The notes under the pieces: generated by a model | What the model was told of the DNA's origin: nothing | What the model saw: only the letters and a program-made list of their open reading frames with translations | Database searches by the model: none | Assembly: GCA_030168595.1 (NCBI GenBank) | Contig: CP115556.1 | Span: forward strand, 1,240,001-1,304,000 | Source: Methanomassiliicoccales archaeon LGM-DZ1 | Lineage (GTDB): Archaea > Thermoplasmatota > Thermoplasmata > Methanomassiliicoccales > Methanomethylophilaceae | Direction of reading: 5' to 3' | DNA length: 64,000 bases | In this document: piece by piece, positions 49,748 through 58,070 of the stretch | Position numbering within the stretch: the stretch's first letter is position 1 | Layout: the number at the start of each line of letters is the position of its first letter | Made by a program: the position numbers and the translations under genes

Positions 49748-51114
49748 TATGCATTCCCTCCGTCCTCGACGAACTTCTTGTGCAGTATCCTGATGGTGTC
49801 CAGCACATGCGCCATGGGCACTACGAAATTGAGGGACACGTCGGACGCGCCCTCGCTTATCATCTGCACGTTGGCATGCGCTTCCTTGACGGCGCCGAAG
49901 ATCTCCCCGGACACGCCGCAGGTGGTGAGCAGGTTGTCGCCGACGCAGCAGATGAGGGCCACGTCGCCGGTCACGTCGATCCTCTCGATGTCCTCGCTCT
50001 CGAGCTCGTTGAGCTTTCTCAAAGTATCCTTGACATCGTTGTTGTGGATGAGCAGGGCGACGGTCGAAAGGGTGGTGCTTATCGAGTAGATGGCGTCGTT
50101 GTTCTCGGAGATCTTGGCGAGGATCCTGGTGACGATCTCGGGCCGGTAGGCGATCTCCGGGGAGCTGATGCTTATGATGGACAGGTCGGTCTTGGCCGCC
50201 ACCGAGCGCAGCAGCTCGTTCTTGGGCTTCCTGAACTGGGAGATGAGGGTGCCTCTCTCCTCGGGCTTGAACGAGTTCCTGACCCACAGGGGGATGTGCT
50301 TCCTCCTGACCGGCTCGATGGTCCTCGGGTGGAGGACCTTGGCTCCGAAGTACGCGAGCTCGGCCGCCTCGGTGTAGCTCATCTCGTCGATCTTGACCGC
50401 ATGGGGGACGATCCTGGGGTCGGCGGACATGAACCCGTCGACGTCCGTCCAGATGTCGAGCCTGTCGGCGTTGAGGGCGTTGGCGATGACCGCTGCGGCG
50501 TAATCGGAGCCGCCGCGGCCGAAGGTCAGGGGGAGCCCGTCCTTCTTGACGCCGTAGAAACCGGTGATCACGGGGATGAAGCCGCGGTTGATGTAGGGCA
50601 TCACGTTGATGTTCATCGCCCTCTCGGTCTCCACCAGGTCGGCGTTCCCGTTGAGGGGGGAGCCGACGGCGCGGATGCCGCAGTCCTCGGCGGTGAGGGC
50701 GACGGAGTCATGCCCCAGCGCCCTGAGCTTGTGGCACAGCAGGAGGGAGGAGAACCTCTCCCCCTGGGAGGTCACGTTGTCCCTGTAATAGGGGTCCTTC
50801 ATGGCGTACTCGTCGAAGAGGAGCCTGCGGAACGCCTCCATCCTGGGCCTGAACTCCTCCAGGAAGGCTGAGTACTGCTCGTCGTTGAGCATGGCCTTGG
50901 CGACGTCGAGATGCTTCTTCTCGAACGTGGCTAGGGCCTCGTCCCTCTTCCCGGGTATGTCCTCGCAGAGCCCCACGAGGAAGTTGGTTATCCCGGACAT
51001 GGCCGAGGTGACGACTACCTTCGAGCCGTCCGTCTTGAGAACAATGCCGGCGACCCTTTCGAGCGCCTCTATGGAACCTACGCTGGTCCCTCCGAACTTC
51101 ATGACTGTCAGCAT
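49747..51114 (-). CDS. lysC: Aspartate kinase
   Basis: About 455 residues. Kinase core KFGGTSVGS at the N-terminus, TFGRGGSDY and the two C-terminal ACT-type regulatory domains (KTDLSIISISS and VALICCVGDNL) indicate a feedback-regulated aspartokinase. ATG at 51114 lies within the end of dapB (7-base overlap). As the first step of the aspartate family it could be inhibited by lysine. Confidence 0.93.
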   Translation of the reverse strand: MLTVMKFGGTSVGSIEALERVAGIVLKTDGSKVVVTSAMSGITNFLVGLCEDIPGKRDEALATFEKKHLDVAKAMLNDEQYSAFLEEFRPRMEAFRRLLFDEYAMKDPYYRDNVTSQGERFSSLLLCHKLRALGHDSVALTAEDCGIRAVGSPLNGNADLVETERAMNINVMPYINRGFIPVITGFYGVKKDGLPLTFGRGGSDYAAAVIANALNADRLDIWTDVDGFMSADPRIVPHAVKIDEMSYTEAAELAYFGAKVLHPRTIEPVRRKHIPLWVRNSFKPEERGTLISQFRKPKNELLRSVAAKTDLSIISISSPEIAYRPEIVTRILAKISENNDAIYSISTTLSTVALLIHNNDVKDTLRKLNELESEDIERIDVTGDVALICCVGDNLLTTCGVSGEIFGAVKEAHANVQMISEGASDVSLNFVVPMAHVLDTIRILHKKFVEDGGNA

Positions 51115-51890
51115 AATCCGAGCACCTCGTCCATGCTGTGGACCTTGCCGTCCCTGTGGGCGGCGGCCCACTTGATCGTTACTATGCACCCTCTGGCGAA
51201 CACCTCGCGCGATATGGCGCGGTGGGTGAGCTCCAGCATCTCGCCGTTGGCGGCGAAGATGACCGTATGGTCGCCCACGATGTCGCCGGCGCGGACCGAG
51301 TGGACCCCGATCTCGCGCTGCCTCGGGCCGACGACGCCCTTCCTGCCGTAGACGACGCGCTGGATGGCGGTCGCGGCCTGGAGTCTGCGGACGGCCTCGG
51401 CGGCGGTGCCGGACGGGGCGTCCTTCTTGCGGTCGTGGTGCATCTCGATGACCTCGATATCATATCCCGGGAGCATCCCGGCCATGTCGCCGCAGAGCTT
51501 CCAGAAGACGTTGACCCCTACCGCGAAATTGGCCGAGACCACGGCGGAGGACCTCTTGGAGGCAACTTCCCTCGCCATCGCGGAGATGGCCTTCTCGGGG
51601 ACCGCGGTGGTGCCGATGACCACCGAGCATCCGGCCGCGGCCGCCGCCTCGATGGCGGGCCCTGCCGCCTCCGGCGACGTGAGGTCGACGTACACATCGC
51701 ATCCGCCGAGGACCTCGCCCAGGCGGTCGGGCCCCACGGCCTTCACGCCGAAGACGTCCTCGCCGACGTGCCCTCCGTTCTGCGAGACCACCGCGCCCGT
51801 GAGCTCGAGCTCCGGGTCCTCGGAGGCGAGCCTGCAGACGATGCTCCCGAGCCTGCCGGTGGCACCGGCCACCGCCACCCTGACGGCCAA
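51108..51890 (-). CDS. dapB: 4-hydroxy-tetrahydrodipicolinate reductase
   Basis: A 260-residue Rossmann enzyme with VAVAGATGRLGS at the start and the active-site motif MHHDRKKDAPSGTA. TTG at 51890 is the start, 4 bases after the dapA stop. It reduces the DapA product on the route to diaminopimelate. Confidence 0.93.
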   Translation of the reverse strand: MAVRVAVAGATGRLGSIVCRLASEDPELELTGAVVSQNGGHVGEDVFGVKAVGPDRLGEVLGGCDVYVDLTSPEAAGPAIEAAAAAGCSVVIGTTAVPEKAISAMAREVASKRSSAVVSANFAVGVNVFWKLCGDMAGMLPGYDIEVIEMHHDRKKDAPSGTAAEAVRRLQAATAIQRVVYGRKGVVGPRQREIGVHSVRAGDIVGDHTVIFAANGEMLELTHRAISREVFARGCIVTIKWAAAHRDGKVHSMDEVLGLC

Positions 51891-51894
51891 GGGA

Positions 51895-52782
51895 TCACAG
51901 TCCGTAGGCGTCGATGAGGGGGTCGACGACCGCCATCCCCTTGTCGGAGAGGGGGGTCAGGGGCAGCCTGGGGTTGTTCAGCCCGAATCCCATGTGCGAC
52001 ATAACGTACTTGATGGGTATGGGGTTGGATTCGCAGAACAGGCCCTTGAACATCGGCATCAGGGCATCGTTCATCTTCTCCGCTTCCGCGAACCTGCCGT
52101 CCCTGCAGGCCCTGACCATTTCGGACACCTGCTTGGGCATGCAGTTGGACGCCACAGAGAATACTCCTTCCGCGCCCGCCCTCATCATGTCGAAGGTCAT
52201 GTCGTCGTTGCCGGAGAGGACGTTGAACCCTTCGGGCCTCCCGGCGAGGGTGGACTTTACCTGCTCCATGTTCCCGCAGGCCTCCTTGATGCCGCAGATC
52301 CCGGGGATCTTCGCCAGCTCTATCTGGGTTCTGCTGTCGATGTTGATCCCGGTCCTGCTGGGGACGTTGTACACGATCACCGGTATGCCGGCCATCTCCG
52401 CGATGGACATGTAATGCAGGTAGATGCCGTGCTGGGTCGGCTTGTTGTAGTAGGGGCAGATGGAGAGGATGGCGTCGGCGCCCATGTCGGCCGCCTCCAT
52501 GGAGAGGTCGATGGCCTCCCTGGTGCAGTTGCTGCCGGCCCCGGCAACGACCTTTGCCTTCTTCGCCTGGTCTATGACGATCTTGATGACGTTGAGGTGC
52601 TCTTCCCTGCTGAGGCAGGCGGCCTCGCCGGTGGAGCCGCAGGGCAGGAGCATGTCCACCCCGTTCTCCTCCTGGAAATCGACGAGCCTCCTGAGGGCCT
52701 CCTCGTCCACGGTGCCGTCCCTCTTGAAGGGGGTCACCAACGCCGTTCCGGTTCCCTTGAACTTGCTGCTCTCTGCGTACAT
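51895..52782 (-). CDS. dapA: 4-hydroxy-tetrahydrodipicolinate synthase
   Basis: A 295-residue TIM-barrel lyase. The Schiff-base lysine is in GICGIKEACGN; YNVPSRTG holds the catalytic tyrosine, and CGSTGEAACLS the substrate loop. It condenses pyruvate and aspartate semialdehyde. It begins one base after the Lrp-like gene ends. Confidence 0.94.
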   Translation of the reverse strand: MYAESSKFKGTGTALVTPFKRDGTVDEEALRRLVDFQEENGVDMLLPCGSTGEAACLSREEHLNVIKIVIDQAKKAKVVAGAGSNCTREAIDLSMEAADMGADAILSICPYYNKPTQHGIYLHYMSIAEMAGIPVIVYNVPSRTGINIDSRTQIELAKIPGICGIKEACGNMEQVKSTLAGRPEGFNVLSGNDDMTFDMMRAGAEGVFSVASNCMPKQVSEMVRACRDGRFAEAEKMNDALMPMFKGLFCESNPIPIKYVMSHMGFGLNNPRLPLTPLSDKGMAVVDPLIDAYGL

Positions 52783-52783
52783 G

Positions 52784-53206
52784 TCAATTCTCTCCGAAAT
52801 GCTCCTTCAGGATTAGGCGGGTCCTGGTGCTCAGCACGTTGTCGTACTTGCGCACCTTCTCGATGATGTCGTTCAGGTTCTGGGTGGACTCGACGTCCAC
52901 GATGGCGATTATGTCCTGGTCGCCGGTGACCTCGAAGACCTCGGTCACCCCGTCGTACTCCGACATCCTCCTGGCTATCTCCTCGGTGTCGGTGTTGACA
53001 TCGATGCTGACCTCGACCAGTGCCTTCACGTTCTTGGAGCTCGTCTTGATGGTGAACCCGCGGATCACTCCGTCCTCGGTCATCTTGTGGACCCTGCTCC
53101 TCACCGTCCCCTCGGACACGCCAAGCTGGTCCGCTATGTCCACGTAGGGGCAGCGGGAGTCCTTCTTCATGATCTCGAGGATGCGCTTGTCTAGGTTGTC
53201 TATCAT
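52784..53206 (-). CDS. Lrp/AsnC-family transcription regulator of the lysine operon
   Basis: A 140-residue regulator. The helix-turn-helix spans about residues 20-45 (YVDIADQLGVSEGTVRSRVH), followed by the RAM ligand domain with TGDQDIIAIVDVEST. As first gene of dapA-dapB-lysC-lysA-dapF-dapL it probably senses lysine or a related amino acid and controls this operon. ATG at 53206 is preceded by GGCGGTG. Confidence 0.9.
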   Translation of the reverse strand: MIDNLDKRILEIMKKDSRCPYVDIADQLGVSEGTVRSRVHKMTEDGVIRGFTIKTSSKNVKALVEVSIDVNTDTEEIARRMSEYDGVTEVFEVTGDQDIIAIVDVESTQNLNDIIEKVRKYDNVLSTRTRLILKEHFGEN

Positions 53207-53249
53207 TTTCGGCACCGCCTGGAACCTTATGGGGGCGGTGTAACATTCG

Positions 53250-53263
53250 TTGCTATATAACAA
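53250..53263 (-). promoter_or_regulatory. TATA box inside a palindrome: promoter and likely Lrp operator
   Basis: TTGCTATATAACAA (plus strand) is palindromic apart from one pair (TTG-n-TATATA-n-CAA). It contains the TATA box expected for transcription starting about 25 bases before the Lrp ATG. A dimeric regulator binding here would block TBP, so it is a natural autoregulatory operator. Confidence 0.5.
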
Positions 53264-53368
53264 TAATGAAGGAAAGGCGGGAATCCGCAGTAATGGCCGT
53301 CTGCGGTTAAGGAAAACATGAAGTTGTTTACGATTTCCGAGGACGGACCGCCCGTCCCCGGAAACCGC

Positions 53369-55039
53369 TCAGGCGCTGCCGGCAGGGGACGGGCCGCTGC
53401 CGTCCGCGCCCTCGTTGGGGAACGCCTTGCCGCCGTCCTCCACCACGATGCGGGTGTAGTCGATGTCGATGCCGTTCTCCTTGAAGGCGGCGTACAGGGC
53501 CTGGCGGATCTGCCCGCGGACGGTGTAGCTGGTGTTGAAGTCGTCCACGTACATTCCCATCTTAACCTGTATGTTGCTGTCCTCGAACTCCTCGACGCGG
53601 GTGTAAGGCCTTCCGTAGGAGCCGTCGGTGATGACGTGCGGGTTGGCTGAGGCGACGTCCTGCATGATCTGCCTGACCTTGTTCAGGTCGGAGTCGTAGG
53701 ACACGCTCATCGAGATGTAGCACTTGTAGACCGTGGTCTCCCTGGTGATGTTCTTGATCCTGGAGGTCTCAAGGGTCGAGTTGGGCATGATGTTGATGTC
53801 GGTGTTGTCCCAGTTCTCCAGCTGGGTGTTCATGATGTTGACCTCGCGGACGCGGTACACCGTGGTGTCCGTGCCCACCTGTATGAGGTCGCCCTTCTGG
53901 AACGGCCTGGTGGCGAGGATGACCAATCCGGAGAAGAACTGCGACAGCACATCCTTGGCGCCCATCGATATGCCTAGGGATATCAGTCCGGCCGAGGTGA
54001 TGATGGCCGCGACGTCCACTCCGAACATGCTCAGGGCCACGATGGTGACCACGGTGGCGATGGCGATCTCCCCTATGTACATGAAGAGCGGGCGCAGGCT
54101 GTCGTAATCCTTCCTGTGGCGGTCGTCCTTGTTCCCGATCCTGGTGATGATCACATCGACGACGAGCTTGTAGAGCCTCCATCCGACGATGGCCCCGACG
54201 ATCAGGTAGCAGACGTAGAAGACGCGGTTGACGATGTCGATGTACTCCTCGTCAGTCCCTGCGATGCGGAGGACCTGCCCGATGGCCCACAGTATGATGA
54301 TGACGTGGCAGAGGTCGTACAGGGTCTTCTTCATGTATTCCCTGTCCGGATCGTCCTTCTTCATCACGATCCTGACGCACACCGGGACCGCGATGAGCAT
54401 GATGACGTATCCGATGGCCAGGAGGCCGAAGAACGAGACGATCGCAGTGAACCAGACCTCGCCCATGATCCCGCTGAAGTCGTTCTCGATGAATCCCAGG
54501 AACTTGTTGTACTTGTTGCCCGAAGACAGGTCGGAGGTCACCTTGAGGTCTATCGATACGGATCCCGTCTCGGGCGTCCCGGAACCTGTGGAGTCGTACG
54601 ACGTGATGAAAACGGTCAGGGTGTAATCTCCCTGATGTGCGTACCTGTCGGCGGATATTTCGATGTACGCCGTGTCCGAATTGGCCGTGCTGGTCGAGCC
54701 CGACACCTTGGCGGAAAGGGTCTTCGTGTTCTCCGGGTTCGATCCGCTGAAGTGCGCCGAGGCGCTGACCTTGCTGTTGTCGGTCGACGCCGACACGCTG
54801 ATGTAATGGGCGTCGGTCGTGTTGTTGTTGATGAGCAGCAGGCTGGCCTGCGTGGTCCCGTTGGCCGAAACAGTGATGCTGTCCTGTTCGCAGATGTAGG
54901 CGATGTCCGTGACACCGTCTAGGTCTCCGTTGATGGCCGCTGACGAGTCGTCGGAATACTGGACGGGGACAATCGCCACCGCGAGCATGGCAAGGACGGC
55001 CGCTGCTGCGATGAGTAACTTGTTCCTGCTTCTGAACAT
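53369..55039 (-). CDS. MscS-type mechanosensitive channel with extracellular N-terminal domain
   Basis: A 556-residue protein. A signal-like helix (residues about 7-27) precedes a Ser/Thr-rich beta domain of about 140 residues, then transmembrane segments near residues 200-225, 245-262, 270-300, and the pore helix region LISLGISMGAKDVLSQFFSG. The MscS beta domain includes FQKGDLIQVG and NTDINIMPNSTLETSRI. The outside domain is unusual for MscS. Releases solutes under osmotic down-shock. Confidence 0.85.
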   Translation of the reverse strand: MFRSRNKLLIAAAAVLAMLAVAIVPVQYSDDSSAAINGDLDGVTDIAYICEQDSITVSANGTTQASLLLINNNTTDAHYISVSASTDNSKVSASAHFSGSNPENTKTLSAKVSGSTSTANSDTAYIEISADRYAHQGDYTLTVFITSYDSTGSGTPETGSVSIDLKVTSDLSSGNKYNKFLGFIENDFSGIMGEVWFTAIVSFFGLLAIGYVIMLIAVPVCVRIVMKKDDPDREYMKKTLYDLCHVIIILWAIGQVLRIAGTDEEYIDIVNRVFYVCYLIVGAIVGWRLYKLVVDVIITRIGNKDDRHRKDYDSLRPLFMYIGEIAIATVVTIVALSMFGVDVAAIITSAGLISLGISMGAKDVLSQFFSGLVILATRPFQKGDLIQVGTDTTVYRVREVNIMNTQLENWDNTDINIMPNSTLETSRIKNITRETTVYKCYISMSVSYDSDLNKVRQIMQDVASANPHVITDGSYGRPYTRVEEFEDSNIQVKMGMYVDDFNTSYTVRGQIRQALYAAFKENGIDIDYTRIVVEDGGKAFPNEGADGSGPSPAGSA

Positions 55040-55062
55040 ACGTCTGCATGTAACCTCTCCCC

Positions 55063-55075
55063 TTTATTAATTAAA
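55063..55075. promoter_or_regulatory. Shared palindromic TATA for divergent mscS and prepilin peptidase genes
   Basis: TTTATTAATTAAA is nearly self-complementary and is centred about 24-29 bases from both start codons, so one element may serve both leaderless genes. Confidence 0.5.
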
Positions 55076-55092
55076 CTCGTTTGGACTCGCGC

Positions 55093-55893
55093 ATGGAGTT
55101 CACCGAGCCTTTGCAGGCAGCCGCAGCCGTCGTGTCCCTTGCGATCCTGGCATCGGCAGCATGCAGCGATATCCGCACCAGGGAGGTCCCGGACATCCAC
55201 TGGGCATCGCTGGGTCTTATCGGTTCGGTGCTGTATGCGCTTCTGTGCGTGAGCGAGGAGGGGATGAGGTTCGACTGCCTTGCGGTGCCGGCGTGCCTTC
55301 TCATGGAGTTCGTAGCGGTGGCATTCCTCGAAGGGAAGGCGGCGGTATCAGCGGGCGCGGCTGCCGCCGTTCTGTTCTTCGCCGTGGTTGTTCAGGGCGA
55401 CAGCCCGTACATAGTGACCCAGGGGCTTGTGTCCGCAGCCGCTGTGGCCGCCTACGCCGGCCTGTACTATGCCGGCGTGCTCCGCGGCGGCGCCGATGCA
55501 AAATGCCTGATGTCGCTGAGCATCGCGCTTCCGTACTATCCGGAGATCGGGCCCTTCCCTCTGATGCCGCCCGATCCGCGTATCGAGGAGTTCATCCCTC
55601 CGTCCCTGTCGGTGCTCTTCGTCGGAGCGGTCATCGCAGCGGCATGGGCGCTGATATGGTATGCGGTCCGCACGGACCGCGGCCGGATGAGGCTCGATGA
55701 GGCCGCGGGATCGTTCGTCTGGATATGCAGCGGCGAGGACAGCCGCGGAGAGGAGAAGGAAGCGGCGGCCGCCCGCCTGATGTCAGAAGGGGCCTCCGAC
55801 GCCAAGGTGGTCTACCAGATACCGTTCATAGCGCCGCTGGCCATCGCATCGGCGGCCGTCGTCCTGCTGGGGAGCCCGCTGTTCATCTTATGA
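55093..55893 (+). CDS. Prepilin/archaellin peptidase, A24 family
   Basis: About 266 residues with six or more hydrophobic segments. The first catalytic aspartate is in ACSDIRTREVPD (near residue 25) and the second in GGADAKCLMSL, the GxGD-type motif. These enzymes cleave class III signal peptides of pilins and archaellins. ATG at 55093 is taken because of the TATA spacing; a TTG at 55081 is possible. No pilin genes are next to it. Confidence 0.8.
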   Translation: MEFTEPLQAAAAVVSLAILASAACSDIRTREVPDIHWASLGLIGSVLYALLCVSEEGMRFDCLAVPACLLMEFVAVAFLEGKAAVSAGAAAAVLFFAVVVQGDSPYIVTQGLVSAAAVAAYAGLYYAGVLRGGADAKCLMSLSIALPYYPEIGPFPLMPPDPRIEEFIPPSLSVLFVGAVIAAAWALIWYAVRTDRGRMRLDEAAGSFVWICSGEDSRGEEKEAAAARLMSEGASDAKVVYQIPFIAPLAIASAAVVLLGSPLFIL

Positions 55894-56875
55894 TGTTCAG
55901 CTTGTGCTTGCAGAAGGCGCAGCGGTCCCCGTCGAGCCCGACGATGTCCACGCGGTAGCCGGTCCTCTTGATGACCGCGGCCCCGCATTCGGGGCAGTAG
56001 GTGTCGGACGCATCGTCATGTATGATGTTGCCCACATAGGCGTAATCCAGGCCGTTGTCCTCGGCCAGCTTCTGGAACCTGAGGAGGGTGTCCACTGGGG
56101 TCATGGGGACGGTCTCCATGTTGTAATCGGGATGGAAGCGGCTGAAGTGCACGGGGATGTCGGGGGAAAGGTCGTCCCTGACCCAGCGGACGAACTTCTC
56201 GACCTCCCCCGTGCTGTCGTTGTATCCTGGGATGACCAGGTACGTGAGTTCCAGGTGGACGCCCTGCTCGTGGACCACGCTGCAGGCGGTCTTGACCGAT
56301 TCGAGGTCCCCGCCGCAGATCCTGCGGTAGAAGCGGTCGTTGAACGATTTGACGTCGATGTTCATGGCATCGCTGACCCTGCAGAGGTCCTTCATCGGGT
56401 CCTCGTTGAGATAGCCGTTCGTGACGAGGGCGATCCTCAGGTCCGGGTCGGCCTCGTGGACGTCCATGATGTACTCGTACCAGATCCCCGGCTCGTTGTA
56501 CGTGAAGGCGATCTGGTCGAAGCTCTGCTGGCGGCAGAGCGCGGCGATGTCCTCCGCGGACTTGAAGGTGGTGCGCTTCTTGCCGAAGGACTCCATGGAT
56601 ATGGAGTAGTTCTGGCAGTACTGGCACTTGAAGTTGCAGCCGATCCCGCCGACAGAGAATATCCTGGTCCCGGGGCGGTAATGGTAGAACGGCTTCTTCT
56701 CGATGGGATCGACGGCGATGGATGACACTCTGCCGTAGTTGTAGGCCGTGAGCTTCCCGCCGGTGAACTTGCGGGAGCTGCAGAGGCCGAACTCCTCGCT
56801 GCCGATGAGGCAGCGGTGGGGGCAGAGGTCGCACCTTGCTCTGCCGTCCTCTATGTGCCAGTATGTCGCTTCTAT
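55883..56875 (-). CDS. AmmeMemoRadiSam-type radical SAM enzyme
   Basis: About 330 residues. Radical SAM motif CNFKCQYCQN, then SMESFGKKRT and FTYNEPGIWYEY, identify the AmrS family, and a C-terminal CPECG/CAFCKHK zinc pair is present. The N-terminal CDLCPHRCLI region, conserved in this family, is encoded upstream of the first usual start (GTG 56728). The frame continues in coding style up to 56875, where only ATA or ATT codons are available, so an unusual start is proposed. It lies 7 bases after thiL. Its MEMO1 and AMMECR1 partners are not seen here. Confidence 0.82.
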   Translation of the reverse strand: MEATYWHIEDGRARCDLCPHRCLIGSEEFGLCSSRKFTGGKLTAYNYGRVSSIAVDPIEKKPFYHYRPGTRIFSVGGIGCNFKCQYCQNYSISMESFGKKRTTFKSAEDIAALCRQQSFDQIAFTYNEPGIWYEYIMDVHEADPDLRIALVTNGYLNEDPMKDLCRVSDAMNIDVKSFNDRFYRRICGGDLESVKTACSVVHEQGVHLELTYLVIPGYNDSTGEVEKFVRWVRDDLSPDIPVHFSRFHPDYNMETVPMTPVDTLLRFQKLAEDNGLDYAYVGNIIHDDASDTYCPECGAAVIKRTGYRVDIVGLDGDRCAFCKHKLNIIR

Positions 56876-56882
56876 ATTGGGG

Positions 56883-57842
56883 TTAATAAATGCCGTCCGG
56901 CATCTCCCTCCTCTCGCCGCCTTCCGCGATGAATGCTCCCCTGCCGTTGTCGACAGAGCCGATTATCGAGAACGCCACCCCTGCCTTGTAGAGGGCGTCT
57001 ATGTCCTTGGGGTCGAAGGTGAACAGGAGCTCGTAATCCCCGCCCCATCTGAGGGCGGTCTCCCTGAGGTCCTTCCTGCATAGGCGGCAGACCTCTTCCG
57101 TGTCCTCGCCCAAGGGAAGGAACTCCCACTCGATCTCCATCCCCGCATGCGAGGCGGCGCACACGGCGCGGCAGGCATTGCCGAGGCCGTCCGACAGGTC
57201 CATGCAGGACGTCACGATGCCGGTGCCGGCCATGGCCATCCCCTCTTCCCAGCGGGGGACCGGGACGCGGAAGGCGAACTCCGCATCGTCGAACCCCTCG
57301 AGGCCGTTCTGCTCCGCCAGGAACCCGGCCGCCGCCTCGCCGATGCACCCGGTCACGGCGACCACGTCGCCCGGGCGGGCGCCCGAGCGGGTCAGGGGCT
57401 TCCTGCCCTCGAAGCTCCCGAGGGCGGTGGCGGTCACGGTCCCGGGGCCGGGCTTGGTGTCCCCTCCCACGACCTCCGTCCCGCAGAACTCGCAGCATTG
57501 GTCGATCCCGCTGGCTATGTCGAGGAAGTCGGCCTCTTCCATGTCCCCGGGCATATCCATGGCCGCCAGGAGGCCGACGGGCCGGGCGCCCATGGCCGCC
57601 AGGTCGCTGAAGTTCACGGCCGCCGCCGTCCAGCCGAACTGCTCCCAGTTCATCCCGGGGGTCTTGTGCCTGGCCACCGAGACCGAGTCGGTGGTGGCCG
57701 CGATCCTGCCGTCGGAGAGGCCGCCGATGACCGCTGCATCGTCGCCGGGCCCGATGACAGTGGTCGCGCCCTGGCGGGGACGGCAGACCGAAAGCATGCG
57801 CTCTATCAGCCTCCTCTCTCCGATCGTCTCCAGGGTCGCCAT
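56883..57842 (-). CDS. thiL: Thiamine-monophosphate kinase
   Basis: A 319-residue enzyme that phosphorylates thiamine phosphate to the diphosphate. GPGDDAAVIG near the start, DSVSVARHKTP and VTGCIGEAAAGF are family elements, and CMDLSDGL is the second metal motif. A TATA box lies 27 bases upstream of the ATG. The acetolactate synthases nearby use thiamine diphosphate, but no direct link is implied. Confidence 0.92.
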   Translation of the reverse strand: MATLETIGERRLIERMLSVCRPRQGATTVIGPGDDAAVIGGLSDGRIAATTDSVSVARHKTPGMNWEQFGWTAAAVNFSDLAAMGARPVGLLAAMDMPGDMEEADFLDIASGIDQCCEFCGTEVVGGDTKPGPGTVTATALGSFEGRKPLTRSGARPGDVVAVTGCIGEAAAGFLAEQNGLEGFDDAEFAFRVPVPRWEEGMAMAGTGIVTSCMDLSDGLGNACRAVCAASHAGMEIEWEFLPLGEDTEEVCRLCRKDLRETALRWGGDYELLFTFDPKDIDALYKAGVAFSIIGSVDNGRGAFIAEGGERREMPDGIY

Positions 57843-57864
57843 GCTTTCCGTATCTGCATTCCGA

Positions 57865-57875
57865 CTTTAAAATTG
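57865..57875 (-). promoter_or_regulatory. TATA box of thiL
   Basis: Minus strand AATTTTAAAGT centred about 27 bases before the ATG at 57842. Confidence 0.5.
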
Positions 57876-57934
57876 GTCTTCGGCCGAGGCCCTGCCGGCA
57901 GTCCAGAGATATCCGCGCCGACATAGGAATCTAT

Positions 57935-58045
57935 AGATTATATATTTTATATAATCTTGATTTGTTAAAAAAATAAATATCAATATATGAAATTATGATT
58001 ATTAAATATCTACAATCAAACTGATTGAAAGTCGATTTTTTTTTT
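57935..58045. other. AT-rich intergenic region with perfect 10-bp inverted repeat
   Basis: About 110 bases of almost pure A/T. AGATTATATA (57935-57944) and TATATAATCT (57948-57957) are perfect arms around TTT. Near 58035-58047 an oligo-T run merges into a TATA-like element 25 bases before the ATG at 58071. No gene. Confidence 0.5.
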
Positions 58046-58070
58046 ATGTCTGAACATGCATACGTTCCCC

